From: CAZIAK01 sp964537035
Lineage (GTDB): Bacteria > Planctomycetota > B15-G4
NCBI GenBank assembly: GCA_964537035.1
Contig: CAZIAK010000015.1
Span: forward strand, 1 to 64,000
Reading direction: 5' to 3'
DNA length: 64,000 nt
The first letter of the stretch is position 1. The number at the start of each line of letters is the position of its first letter. The notes under the pieces were generated by a model. The model was not told the origin of the DNA. It saw only the letters and a list, made by a program, of their open reading frames with translations, and did not search any database. The position numbers and the translations under genes are program-made. Of the stretch, positions 35,340-44,113 are shown piece by piece.

Positions 35340-37799
35340 TCAGTCGGTCTTCTTCTTGCGCTTGCGGCGGAACACGCTGCTGATGCTCACCAGCCCCTTG
35401 GCGACCATCTTGGCTGCCTTCGGTTGGTTGCGCATGACCAGGTCGGCGATCTTCTGCTGGGTCTGCTTGTTGCCCAGCAGCGACATGAAGACCTCGCGCT
35501 CCAGCTCGAGCATGCGATCTTCGTGCAAGGTGGCCGGGCCGATCAGGTCGCCGCCGGTGATCACCCAGCCAATGCGAGTGGCCACGTAGGCGTCGTACTC
35601 AGCGACCCATCCCCCCGCGAGCAGATGCTGCACGCCCACGTCGAACATGCCCCGTCCCGGGCGACCGAGCACGGGGATGGCGGTGCGCACCGCGGGCGGG
35701 CGATAGCCCTCGGCGACAAGGGCGAGCACCCGCTGCTTGGCCACCCAGAGGCGACGGTCCGGGTTCATCACGATGACCGTCGACGGCGCCAGGAAACCCA
35801 GGTCGATGGCTTCGTGCGCGGACAAGGCGACCTGAGCCTTGGCTACGGTTTCGAACGCCGCGCGCAGATGGGGGGCGATGTGTTCGGGAGCGTGACTGGC
35901 CGCGCGGTCGGCGGCCCAGGCGGCCATGGCCGTGGTGCCACCGCCTGCGGGGATCAGGCCTGCGCCGATCTCGACCAGGCCGATGTAGCTCTCGGCGGCG
36001 ACCACCGGGTTGGGGCACCACATGCTGAACTCGCAACCGCCACCCAGGGCCTGCCCTACGGGGGCGATGACCACGGGTTTGGTGCAGTAGCGAATGCGTC
36101 GGCTGGCGTTCTGGAAGTTCTCGACCGCGCCGTCGATCTCGTCCCAGTGGCCTTGCATGGCGGCCGTGGCCAGCTCGAACAGATTGGCGCCCACGGTGAA
36201 GTTGTCGCCGCCGTGGCCGATGACCAGACCTTGCCAGGGGCCCTCCTCGACCAGGGTGATGGCGTGGTGCAGTCCTTCGATCACCGCCGCGCCCAGGCTG
36301 CGCATCTTGCTGTGGAACTCGAACAGGACCACGCCGTCGCCCATGTCGAGGAGGGCCGAGTCTTCGTTCGACCAGACCACCTTGCCCTCGTCTGCGGCCA
36401 GCGCGCCCAGGTCGAGCTCGTCGTGCGGTGCAGGCCGGGAGACGTGGGCGGCGTCTGCTGCGGACCAACTCGTCGTGCCGCCGACTTGCTCCTGATAGAA
36501 GCTGCTGGCACCCGCGGTGGCCATGGCGTCGATCCATGGCGGCACGACGGTCTTGCGTTCTTTCAGATCGGCCCGCACCCGCTCGAACCCGATGGCGTCC
36601 CAGAGCTGGAAGGGGCCCAGCTCCCAACCGAAGCCCAGGCGCACCGCACGGTCGACATCGACCACCTCGTCGGCGATCTCTGGCATGCGCCGGGCGGCGT
36701 AGGCCAGCAGGTCGAGGGCGGTCTCGCGGAAGAAGTCGCCAGCTCGACCCTTGTCGTCGTAGAGCGCAGCCATGCGTTTGCCGAGCGGCTTGATCTTGCG
36801 CAGGTCATCAATGTCGCCGAGCTTCTTGCCAGCCGACGCCATGTACTCCATGGACTCGGGGTCGACCGACAAGATCTTGCCGTCGACCTTCTTGTAGAAG
36901 CCCGCTTTCGTCTTGGCGCCCAGGCTGCCCCGCTCGACCAGCTTGGCCAGCAGCCACGGCGGGCGAAAGGCCTCTCGGCTCTCATCACCCTCGACCGCCT
37001 CGTAGAGGTTGTTGGCCACGTGCTGCAGGGTGTCGAGCCCCACGAGGTCTGCGGTGCGGAAGGTCGCCGACTTGGCCCGTCCCAGCAGCCGCCCGGTGAG
37101 CTGGTCGACCTCTTCGATGGTGAAGCCGTTCTCGGTCACCTGGCGGATCGACTGCATGGCGGCGTAGATGCCGATGCGGTTGCCGATGAAGTTGGGCGTG
37201 TCCTTGGCCACCACAACGCCCTTGCCCAGGTGCACCCGGCCGAAGTGACAGACCCGCTCGAGGACGGCAGGGTCGGTCTCAGCTGTGGGGATGACCTCGA
37301 ACAGGCGCAGATAGCGGGGCGGGTTGAAGAAGTGCGTGCCGAGGAAGCGCTTGCGGAACGCGTCGCTGCGCTGGGCGGCGATCTTGTGGATGGGCAGGCC
37401 CGACGTATTGGTGGAGATGACCGCGTCGTCCCGAGCCACCTCTTCGACTCTCGCCAGCAGGCCGCGCTTGATGTCGAGCCGCTCGATGACCACCTCGATG
37501 ATCCAGTCGACGTGGGCCAGACGGTCGAGGTGATCGTCGAAGTTGCCGGTGCGGATGCGGCCGATCATGTCGGCCGTGTAGAAGGGCTTGGGGTTGAGCT
37601 TGGCGGCAGCGGCCAGGGCCTTGTCGGCCACGGCGTTGCGCGGGCCGTCTTCGGAGGGCAGGTCGAGCAACTCGACGGACAGGCCTGCTCCCGCCAACAA
37701 CGCGGCGATCTGCGAGCCCATGACTCCCGAGCCCAGCACGGCGGCAGATCGGAAGGGCGCCGGCGGGGGCGCGGTGAGGACAGAATCGGCACTCGACAT
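35340..37799 (-). CDS. fadN: FadN-type 3-hydroxyacyl-CoA dehydrogenase / enoyl-CoA hydratase
   Basis: An 819-residue bifunctional beta-oxidation protein in the FadN order: dehydrogenase first, hydratase last. The Rossmann motif GSGVMGSQIAALLAGAG is at residues 22-38, with GTHFFNPPRYLRLFEVIP and PNFIGNRIGIYA in the dehydrogenase domain, then the C-terminal 3HCDH helical domain. The crotonase fold runs from about 480 to 720 with GGGCEFSMWCPNPVVAAESYIGLVEIGAGLIPAGGGT (key words: GGGCE, EIGAGLIPAGGG). It converts enoyl-CoA to 3-ketoacyl-CoA for the thiolase encoded downstream. The start follows a short gap to the divergent TPR gene. Confidence 0.93.
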   Translation of the reverse strand: MSSADSVLTAPPPAPFRSAAVLGSGVMGSQIAALLAGAGLSVELLDLPSEDGPRNAVADKALAAAAKLNPKPFYTADMIGRIRTGNFDDHLDRLAHVDWIIEVVIERLDIKRGLLARVEEVARDDAVISTNTSGLPIHKIAAQRSDAFRKRFLGTHFFNPPRYLRLFEVIPTAETDPAVLERVCHFGRVHLGKGVVVAKDTPNFIGNRIGIYAAMQSIRQVTENGFTIEEVDQLTGRLLGRAKSATFRTADLVGLDTLQHVANNLYEAVEGDESREAFRPPWLLAKLVERGSLGAKTKAGFYKKVDGKILSVDPESMEYMASAGKKLGDIDDLRKIKPLGKRMAALYDDKGRAGDFFRETALDLLAYAARRMPEIADEVVDVDRAVRLGFGWELGPFQLWDAIGFERVRADLKERKTVVPPWIDAMATAGASSFYQEQVGGTTSWSAADAAHVSRPAPHDELDLGALAADEGKVVWSNEDSALLDMGDGVVLFEFHSKMRSLGAAVIEGLHHAITLVEEGPWQGLVIGHGGDNFTVGANLFELATAAMQGHWDEIDGAVENFQNASRRIRYCTKPVVIAPVGQALGGGCEFSMWCPNPVVAAESYIGLVEIGAGLIPAGGGTTAMAAWAADRAASHAPEHIAPHLRAAFETVAKAQVALSAHEAIDLGFLAPSTVIVMNPDRRLWVAKQRVLALVAEGYRPPAVRTAIPVLGRPGRGMFDVGVQHLLAGGWVAEYDAYVATRIGWVITGGDLIGPATLHEDRMLELEREVFMSLLGNKQTQQKIADLVMRNQPKAAKMVAKGLVSISSVFRRKRKKKTD

Positions 37800-37940
37800 C
37801 AGCTGCGACCTCAGATAGGTGAGTCTGGCGGCGCTGCTGCCGCCGGACGGGACCCCACAACCTAGCAGTCAGCGCCGCGGGACAGAACCATGGGGGGCGG
37901 GGGAGTTCCGCCAGTTTCAGGAGCGATCGTCAGCAGCGCG

Positions 37941-37946
37941 TATACT
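37941..37946 (+). promoter_or_regulatory. Possible -10 element of the TPR-metallophosphatase operon
   Basis: TATACT differs by one base from the sigma-70 -10 consensus, rare in this high-GC sequence, and lies ten bases before the ATG at 37956. No matching -35 was found, so transcription could start very close to the start codon. Confidence 0.25.
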
Positions 37947-37955
37947 GCGCCGCAC

Positions 37956-38894
37956 ATGTTGCCAGCGGCCCCTCTTTCATGGTGGATTCTTGCCTTCACT
38001 TGGCATGTGTTGTGCTACCCCGCCGTGTCCCTGGCCCATGACGGCATCCACGCCCGGCTGGCTCGGGCTGACACCGTGATCGCCGAAGATCCCGGGCAGG
38101 CGCAGCTCTGGGTCCAGCGAGCCGACCTGCTCCGGGAGCACGGCGACATGAGCCTGGCCTGGGCCGACTTGCGCAGGGCCCGCTCCTTGCCCGGTGGAGC
38201 GGCGGAGGTGCTGTTTGTCGAGGCGCTCCTGGCTCGTGACCTGGGCTGGTCGCACCTGGCCCGGCGCAGAATCACGGAGCACCTCGCGCTGCATCCGCAG
38301 GACGGAGTGGGCCACGTGTTGCACGGTGAGCTGCTGGCGAGTCTCGGTCGCAAGGCAGCAGCCCTTGAGGCCTATCAGCGTGCCCTGGAGACCCACGAAG
38401 CGCCGGCGCCCGATCTCTACCTTGCCGCCGCCGCGACACTGAAGAACCAGGGCGACCCGGGCCTGGAGGCCGGGCTGGTGCTGATCGAAGAGGGTTTGCA
38501 GCGGCTCGGCGACCTGGTCTCGCTGCAGTTGGAGGCCATCGATCTGGAGGTCGGCCTCTGCCGTCCTGACCAGGCTCTCGCTCGTCTTGACGCACTCATC
38601 GCCGCTTCACCGAGGCCGGAGCGTTGGCTGGTGCAGAAGGGCGATCTGCTCCTGGACGCCGGGCGCGGGGGCGCGGCGCGGGCTGCGTATCTTGCCGCCC
38701 AGGCTGCCCTGCGCGCCGGTGGGCAGCGGCGATCCCACACCGCCGCGGCGGCGGCGCTGCAGCAGCACATCGAGGCTTGTCTGCAAGACCCTCCGCTCGA
38801 CCGCGCGACGGTCAGGACAGCTCCTTCTTCCAACCACACGCCATCCAGCACGCAGACTGCGGCGCACCCGGGCACGAAAGACAGACATCCATGA
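37956..38894 (+). CDS. TPR-repeat secreted or membrane-anchored protein
   Basis: ATG 37956 starts MLPAAPLSWWILAFTWHVLCYPAVSLA, an N-terminal hydrophobic segment or signal; the longer frame from 37890 is less likely. The roughly 312-residue product then has tetratricopeptide-like helical pairs: AQLWVQRADLLREHGDMSLAWADL, WSHLARRRITEHLALHPQDGVGHVLHGELL (both shown as part of the pattern), LGRKAAALEAYQRALETHEAPAPDLYLAA and similar repeats to about residue 260. TPR domains bind partner proteins. The stop overlaps the start of the phosphatase-like gene (ATGA), so this may hold or deliver that enzyme. The tail after 270 is disordered Ser/Thr/Pro-rich. Confidence 0.78.
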   Translation: MLPAAPLSWWILAFTWHVLCYPAVSLAHDGIHARLARADTVIAEDPGQAQLWVQRADLLREHGDMSLAWADLRRARSLPGGAAEVLFVEALLARDLGWSHLARRRITEHLALHPQDGVGHVLHGELLASLGRKAAALEAYQRALETHEAPAPDLYLAAAATLKNQGDPGLEAGLVLIEEGLQRLGDLVSLQLEAIDLEVGLCRPDQALARLDALIAASPRPERWLVQKGDLLLDAGRGGAARAAYLAAQAALRAGGQRRSHTAAAAALQQHIEACLQDPPLDRATVRTAPSSNHTPSSTQTAAHPGTKDRHP

Positions 38895-41059
38895 CGTACC
38901 GACTCTTCGCCGCGAGGCCTTCTGCATGGCTCCTGGCCCTGGCCGCCACGGTGTGCTTCTCAGCGCTGTCTGTTGTGCAAGGCCAGACGTCCTTGGTGAC
39001 CAAGGGCGACACCTGGAGCTACCTCGATGACGGCAGCGACCAGGGTAGCGCCTGGACGGCCGTGGGCTTCGACGACAGCTCCTGGGCGTCCGGCCCTGCG
39101 CCTTTGGGCTACGGCGGCGACGGCGCGCAGACCACGGTGGGCTTTGGGCCCAACGCCTCGACGAAGTTCACCACCACGTGGTTTCGCCGTGAGTTCCATG
39201 TGACCAACCCGGCGGCGTTCGACTTCTTGCTGTTGCGCTTGCGTCGTGACGACGGCGCGGTTGTCTACCTGAACGGCACCGAGATCTCCCGAGGCAACAT
39301 GCCCATGGGGACGATCGACTTCACCACCTTCGCAGCGAACACCATCTCGGCTGCTGAAGAGTATTCGTTCTTCTCGGCGGCGGTCGACCCGCTCCTGCTC
39401 CTGACCGGCAACAACGTCCTGGCCGTTGAGGTCCATCAGCGCAGCCTGACCAGCTCTGATCTGAGTTTCGACGCCGAGCTGGTGGCCGACACGAAAGAGC
39501 TGCTCACCCGCGGGCCCTACCTGCAGCTGGGCACGTCCACGTCGATGATCGTCCGCTGGCGCAGTCACGTGGACACCCTGGGTCGTGTGTGGTGGGGGCC
39601 CTCGCCGGGCAGCCTGACCAACTTCATCGACGACGGCGTGTTGGCCAAGAACCACTCCCTCAAGATCTCCGGGCTCACGCCTGGCAGCACCTGGTACTAC
39701 GCGGTGGGAACACCCACCGACATGCTCGCTGGGAACGATCTCGACCACACCTTCACCACCGCTCCCGTCCCCGGCACGGTCCAGCCCGTGCGCATCTGGG
39801 CCATCGGCGACTCTGGAGAAGCAGACGCCAACGCCGACGCCGTGCGGGACGCCTACCTGGCGCACACGGGCGCGACGCCTACGGACGTGTGGCTCATGCT
39901 CGGCGACAACGCCTACGACGATGGCTCGGCTCCCCAGTACCAGGCCGCCGTGTTCGATCGCTACCCGAGCCTGCTCGCCCGCACGCCACCCTGGCCCACC
40001 CGGGGCAACCACGAGAAGACCGTGAGCACGTTCCACACCTTGTTCGACCTGCCCACGGCGGGGGAAGCGGGTGGGCTGCCTTCAGGTTCTGAGGCCTACT
40101 ACTCGTTCGACTATGGCAACGTGCATTTTCTCTGTCTCGACTCGGAGGGCAGCAACAAGTTTCCCGCCGCGGCCATGTACACCTGGGCCGACGCAGACCT
40201 GGCGGCCACGGATCAAGAGTGGATCATCGCCTACTGGCACCACCCGCCCTACACCAAGGGCAGCCACGACTCGGACAACGAATCTGACCTGGTGGCCATG
40301 CGCGTGTTCTTCTTGCCCATGCTCGAAGACCACGGCGTCGACCTGGTGCTCAACGGGCACAGCCACAGCTACGAGCGCACCTCACTGATCGACGGTCACT
40401 ACGGGCTCTCGACCACGTTTGATCCGTCCATGATCATCGACGGTGGCGACGGCAACCCTGGGGGCGACGGCGAGTACGCCAAGGGCATTGGCCCCCACGA
40501 AGGGACGGTCTACTGTGTGGCGGGCAGCTCCAGCAAGCTCAGCTCGGGACCTCTGGATCACCCGGCCATGGTGGTGGCCACCATGACCCTGGGTTCGCTC
40601 GTCATCGACGTGAACGACAAGGAGATGGACATCGCCTTTCTCGATGACAGCGGCGTGGTGATCGACGATGTGCGCATGCGGCACTACGACTCCTGGAACG
40701 ACCTGGGCAACGGCCTGGCAGGCACCACGGGCGTACCCTTTCTCGACGGACGGGGTCCCCTGCTGGCGAACACGTTCGTGGGCCTCGACCTGAGCGACGC
40801 CTTGCCCGCCGCTGCGGCCACGTTGGTGGCGGGGTTCGCGGCGCTCAACCTGCCCTTCAAGGGCGGCGTGCTCGTGCCCTCACCGGACATCCTCTTCGCA
40901 GGCCTGGTGACAGATGGCATGGGGGAACTCACCCTGACCGGCGTCTGGCCGCCCGGCATTCCTGCGGGCATCTCAAGCTACTTCCAGTACTGGATCGCCG
41001 ACCCGGGCGCGGTGGTGTCCTTCGCGGCGAGCAATGGCGTGGCCGCGGTGTCCCAGTAG
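38891..41059 (+). CDS. Secreted purple acid phosphatase-like metallophosphoesterase with PFKGG domain
   Basis: ATG 38891 (four-base overlap with the TPR gene) gives a 722-residue protein with signal peptide LLALAATVCFSALSVVQG. Residues 30-195 form an N-terminal jelly-roll, followed by a fibronectin III-like segment with RGPYLQLGTSTSMIVRWRS and HSLKISGLTPGSTWYYAVG. The calcineurin-like domain shows the five metal motifs: IGDSGE, GDNAYDDG, GNHE, WHHPPY and NGHSHSYER. That combination is typical of purple acid phosphatases, which hydrolyse phosphate esters or pyrophosphate. From about residue 602 comes the PFKGG domain (LPFKGGVLVPSPD) to the end. A secreted phosphatase for organic phosphate is the natural reading. 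Confidence 0.9.
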   Translation: MTYRLFAARPSAWLLALAATVCFSALSVVQGQTSLVTKGDTWSYLDDGSDQGSAWTAVGFDDSSWASGPAPLGYGGDGAQTTVGFGPNASTKFTTTWFRREFHVTNPAAFDFLLLRLRRDDGAVVYLNGTEISRGNMPMGTIDFTTFAANTISAAEEYSFFSAAVDPLLLLTGNNVLAVEVHQRSLTSSDLSFDAELVADTKELLTRGPYLQLGTSTSMIVRWRSHVDTLGRVWWGPSPGSLTNFIDDGVLAKNHSLKISGLTPGSTWYYAVGTPTDMLAGNDLDHTFTTAPVPGTVQPVRIWAIGDSGEADANADAVRDAYLAHTGATPTDVWLMLGDNAYDDGSAPQYQAAVFDRYPSLLARTPPWPTRGNHEKTVSTFHTLFDLPTAGEAGGLPSGSEAYYSFDYGNVHFLCLDSEGSNKFPAAAMYTWADADLAATDQEWIIAYWHHPPYTKGSHDSDNESDLVAMRVFFLPMLEDHGVDLVLNGHSHSYERTSLIDGHYGLSTTFDPSMIIDGGDGNPGGDGEYAKGIGPHEGTVYCVAGSSSKLSSGPLDHPAMVVATMTLGSLVIDVNDKEMDIAFLDDSGVVIDDVRMRHYDSWNDLGNGLAGTTGVPFLDGRGPLLANTFVGLDLSDALPAAAATLVAGFAALNLPFKGGVLVPSPDILFAGLVTDGMGELTLTGVWPPGIPAGISSYFQYWIADPGAVVSFAASNGVAAVSQ

Positions 41060-41205
41060 GGCGCGCGGCACGCGAGGTCGGAGGGTGGCCGCGGTGACGC
41101 CAAGCCGGTGGGCTGCCACGGCGCCGCGAAGGTGGTGGCTGCCGTCGTGATGGCAACCCGGCGGCCTGCCCTGTGGCCGCGAGATGAGCTGGCCGGTGAT
41201 CCGGG

Positions 41206-43029
41206 TCAGCTGGCGGCCGGTCCTTCGCCGCCGTCGCTCAAGAACTCTTCACCCGGGTTGACGAACCGTTCGTGCTCGAAGCGGTACTGGCGGTCGTAGA
41301 GTTCGCGGTACCGTCCGCCCTGCGCCAGCAACTCGGCGTGAGGACCGCGCTCGACGATGCGCCCCTCCTCGATGACCAGGATCTGCTCTGCTGCACGGAT
41401 GGTAGAGAGGCGGTGGGCGATGACGAAGGTCGTGCGTTGGGTGCGCAGGGCGGCCAGGCCATCTTGAATCATGGCCTCGCTCTCGCTGTCCAGGCTCGAC
41501 GTGGCCTCATCAAGAATGAGCAGGTCGGGGTCGGCGAGCAGCGCCCGGGCGATGGCCACGCGCTGTCGCTGACCGCCCGAGAGCTTCACGCCTCGTTCGC
41601 CCACGATGGTGTCGTAGCCATCGGGCATGGCGTCCACGAACTCACCGCAGTGAGCCAGGCGGGCGGCCTGCTCGATCTCGGCTCGGGAGGACTGGGGGCG
41701 GGAGAAGGCGATGTTGTCTGCGATGGTCCCGTCGAAGAGAAAGTTCTCCTGCATGACCACGCCCAGGTGGCTGCGGTAGTCAGCCAGGCGCAAGGTCGCC
41801 AGGTCTCTGCCGTCCACAGTGACACGCCCAGATTGGGGACGGTTGAAGGCCATCACCAGGCTGACCAGTGTGCTCTTGCCCGAACCGCTCGAACCGACCA
41901 GCGCCGTGGTGGTGCCGGCGGGCGCGGTGAACGAGATGTCCTTGAGCACGGGCTTGCCCGCCTCGTACTCGAAGGACACGTCGTCGAAGACGATCTCGCC
42001 GGTCACCTCGGGGCACGGTGCGCGCGCTTCGTCTCCAGCGTCTTCGCTGGCTTCGCTGCGAATCTCGCGGATGCGATCGAGGCCGGCGAAGGCCTCGGTG
42101 ATCTGGGTACCGATCTCGGCGATCTGCACCACCGGTCCCACCACCAGGCCGATGAAGAGCAGGTACATGACGAAGTCGCCCATGGTCATGGAGCCCTCGA
42201 GGATCGACGAGCCGCCCATGATGATCAGCATGGACCCGATCAGTCCCACGATGGCGATGGCGATGGCGCTGGTGGCGGCTACGCCCGTCATGGACGCGCG
42301 GATGTTCTCGAAGAGCCTGTCGATGCCCTTGGCGAAGACGGCCTGCTCCTGCTCTTCAGCCACGTAGGCCTTGACCACCCGGATGCCGCTCAGGCCCTGG
42401 CCGAGACGACCGGTGACCTCGGCGCGAATCTCGGAGCGCTTGCGAAACAGGGGGCGCAGCTTGCGAAAGGCCCGGGCCATGGCGAAGGCGAAGACCAGCA
42501 ACACCACCAAAATGATCCCGGTCATCTGCCAGTTGAGATAGAACAGCACGCCGAGGGCCAGTACGGCGGTGAGCAGGCCGCCCACCAGGTTCACCAGCCC
42601 CGTGCCCACCAGATTGCGGATGCCCTCCGCGTCGGTCATCACTCGCGAGATGAGCACGCCGGTCTGGGTGGCATCGAAGCGTGAGATGGGCAGGCGAGAC
42701 ACGTGGGCCTGCACCGTGGCCCGCAAGTCGTTGATGGCCTTTTGCGCCGCAACGCCCAGGGTGATCGAGAGGGAGTAGCGCGTGCCCGCCTGCACCAGGG
42801 TGGCCAGCCCGCCGGCGATGGCCAGTGGCCAGAGCAACGAACCGTTGCGCTGCCCGATCACATCATCGATCAAGATCTTCGAGCTGGCGGGCAGCACCAG
42901 GCCACTCAGCCGATTGACCATCAACATCGCCAGCCCCAAGGCCAGCCGCTTGCGGTGGGACGCCACGAGCTGCTTGGCCTCGAGGAAGGCCGGCGAGCGG
43001 GTGAAGCGCTGCTTCTTGGATTCAGACAC
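41206..43029 (-). CDS. ABC exporter half-transporter (MsbA/lipid or drug exporter type)
   Basis: A 607-residue ABC protein with fused membrane and ATPase domains. Residues 30-320 contain six hydrophobic segments of the ABC type I exporter fold. The nucleotide-binding domain has Walker A GSSGSGKST (near residue 388), the signature LSGGQRQR, Walker B LLILDEATSSLDSES and the H-loop in IAHRLST. One polypeptide would homodimerise. Such exporters move lipids, lipid A precursors or hydrophobic compounds, and the substrate is not evident. It overlaps the small membrane protein gene upstream by eight bases, suggesting co-expression. Confidence 0.92.
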   Translation of the reverse strand: MSESKKQRFTRSPAFLEAKQLVASHRKRLALGLAMLMVNRLSGLVLPASSKILIDDVIGQRNGSLLWPLAIAGGLATLVQAGTRYSLSITLGVAAQKAINDLRATVQAHVSRLPISRFDATQTGVLISRVMTDAEGIRNLVGTGLVNLVGGLLTAVLALGVLFYLNWQMTGIILVVLLVFAFAMARAFRKLRPLFRKRSEIRAEVTGRLGQGLSGIRVVKAYVAEEQEQAVFAKGIDRLFENIRASMTGVAATSAIAIAIVGLIGSMLIIMGGSSILEGSMTMGDFVMYLLFIGLVVGPVVQIAEIGTQITEAFAGLDRIREIRSEASEDAGDEARAPCPEVTGEIVFDDVSFEYEAGKPVLKDISFTAPAGTTTALVGSSGSGKSTLVSLVMAFNRPQSGRVTVDGRDLATLRLADYRSHLGVVMQENFLFDGTIADNIAFSRPQSSRAEIEQAARLAHCGEFVDAMPDGYDTIVGERGVKLSGGQRQRVAIARALLADPDLLILDEATSSLDSESEAMIQDGLAALRTQRTTFVIAHRLSTIRAAEQILVIEEGRIVERGPHAELLAQGGRYRELYDRQYRFEHERFVNPGEEFLSDGGEGPAAS

Positions 43030-43465
43030 GGAGCCAGTCTGCTCGCCAGTGGTTGATGCGCTGTTTGATGTCGTCCGCTGAGCTGAGTTCGCCAGCGCTG
43101 ACCTTCTCGAACAGTGCGGGCAACTCGCCGTCGCTGGCGAAGCGCAGGGCGATCAGGTGGGACAGGCGCAGGTCGGAGATCGCGCCCTGGCGCTCTGGGC
43201 CCAGCAGTCGTGCGAGTCGCGCGTGCATCTCGGCGCGAATGACCCGGTCTTGCAGGCGCAGGGCCCAGAGTCGCATGAGCGCCCACAGACTCAGCAGGGC
43301 CAGGCCCACGATCACGCTCCATGCGCTGCCCCAGCCCGGTGCGGCGACGGCCTGCCAGAGCCGGCGCAACTCTTCGATCAACAGCACGGCGCCCACGGCC
43401 ATGAACAGCCGGGGCATGGCGCGATGGTTGGCCAGGTCTTGGGGTCGGTGCTGTGAATCGCTCAT
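43022..43465 (-). CDS. DUF6526-like small membrane protein
   Basis: ATG 43465-43463 gives 147 residues. Two hydrophobic helices occur near residues 20-35 (LFMAVGAVLLIEEL) and 48-66 (SAWSVIVGLALLSLWALMRL). The ending ALRLQDRVIRAEMHARLARL, then LRLSHLIALRFASDGELPALFEKV and IKQRINHWRADWLRV, matches the conserved pattern of DUF6526 proteins. The function of that family is unknown. The last eight bases overlap the start of the ABC exporter gene. Confidence 0.8.
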   Translation of the reverse strand: MSDSQHRPQDLANHRAMPRLFMAVGAVLLIEELRRLWQAVAAPGWGSAWSVIVGLALLSLWALMRLWALRLQDRVIRAEMHARLARLLGPERQGAISDLRLSHLIALRFASDGELPALFEKVSAGELSSADDIKQRINHWRADWLRV

Positions 43466-43549
43466 GATGGTTCTTGATGGCTCCTGTGTCCGCCCGATCG
43501 TGCTGCGGTCTGGTCGCGGGAGCATAACCATCGCCCCCTTGAGATCGCC

Positions 43550-44068
43550 ATGAACGCCACGGGTCGCAACTGTGTCCTCGCACCGCAACGGCCGCTGAAG
43601 GGGGCCGGGCGGGCTGTTCAGGTCCTCAGTCTCTGCTGGGTGCTGGCCTTGCCCGCCTGCTCGGGCTTGCCCACCGCTGCTCGGGTGGTGGTGACCCCGT
43701 TCACCGTGGTGCGCGACATCGTCGATGCGCCGCTGGTGTCGCTCACCAACGTGTTCCAGACCTGGGCGGATCACAGCAGCCCCGTGCCTACCGTGGGCGT
43801 GGGGGTCACCGCGGGATCAGGGGGCGTGCGCCCGGGCATCGGCATCGGTCTGGGTTTCTACATCTGGACGCCCTTGTCGTGGATCTTCGGCGGCGTCGAC
43901 TGGATCGTAGGCCGCTCGATCTGGCCCGGCTGGCCCACCGGCGAGGTCAGTCCGTGGAAGACCCGCCAGGAGACCTGGGGCTCGCTCTACTTCCCCAGCA
44001 CCCGGGAGCTGTGGCGGGATGAGCCGGGCGGGGCAGCAGAATCGGACGCAGGGCCGCCAGCCGGTTAG
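43550..44068 (+). CDS. Predicted lipoprotein of unknown function
   Basis: A 172-residue protein with a signal and lipobox LALPAC (Cys 37), so it should be lipid-anchored. The mature part has a hydrophobic stretch VGVGVTAGSGGVRPGIGIGLGFYIW (about 81-105) and Trp-rich segments near WIFGGVDWIVGRSIWPGW, suggesting contact with the outer membrane. I recognise no family. It is divergent from the DUF6526-ABC operon and 45 bases upstream of the SDR gene on the same strand. Confidence 0.6.
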   Translation: MNATGRNCVLAPQRPLKGAGRAVQVLSLCWVLALPACSGLPTAARVVVTPFTVVRDIVDAPLVSLTNVFQTWADHSSPVPTVGVGVTAGSGGVRPGIGIGLGFYIWTPLSWIFGGVDWIVGRSIWPGWPTGEVSPWKTRQETWGSLYFPSTRELWRDEPGGAAESDAGPPAG

Positions 44069-44113
44069 ACTGCCGGGCTTTCGCCTCGGTCTTTTCAGCA
44101 GGGTTCCAGCGCA

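Noticed and set aside
35316..37865. Long plus-strand open frame (849 codons)
   Set aside because: Antisense to the fadN gene; open only because of high GC, with no recognisable motif.
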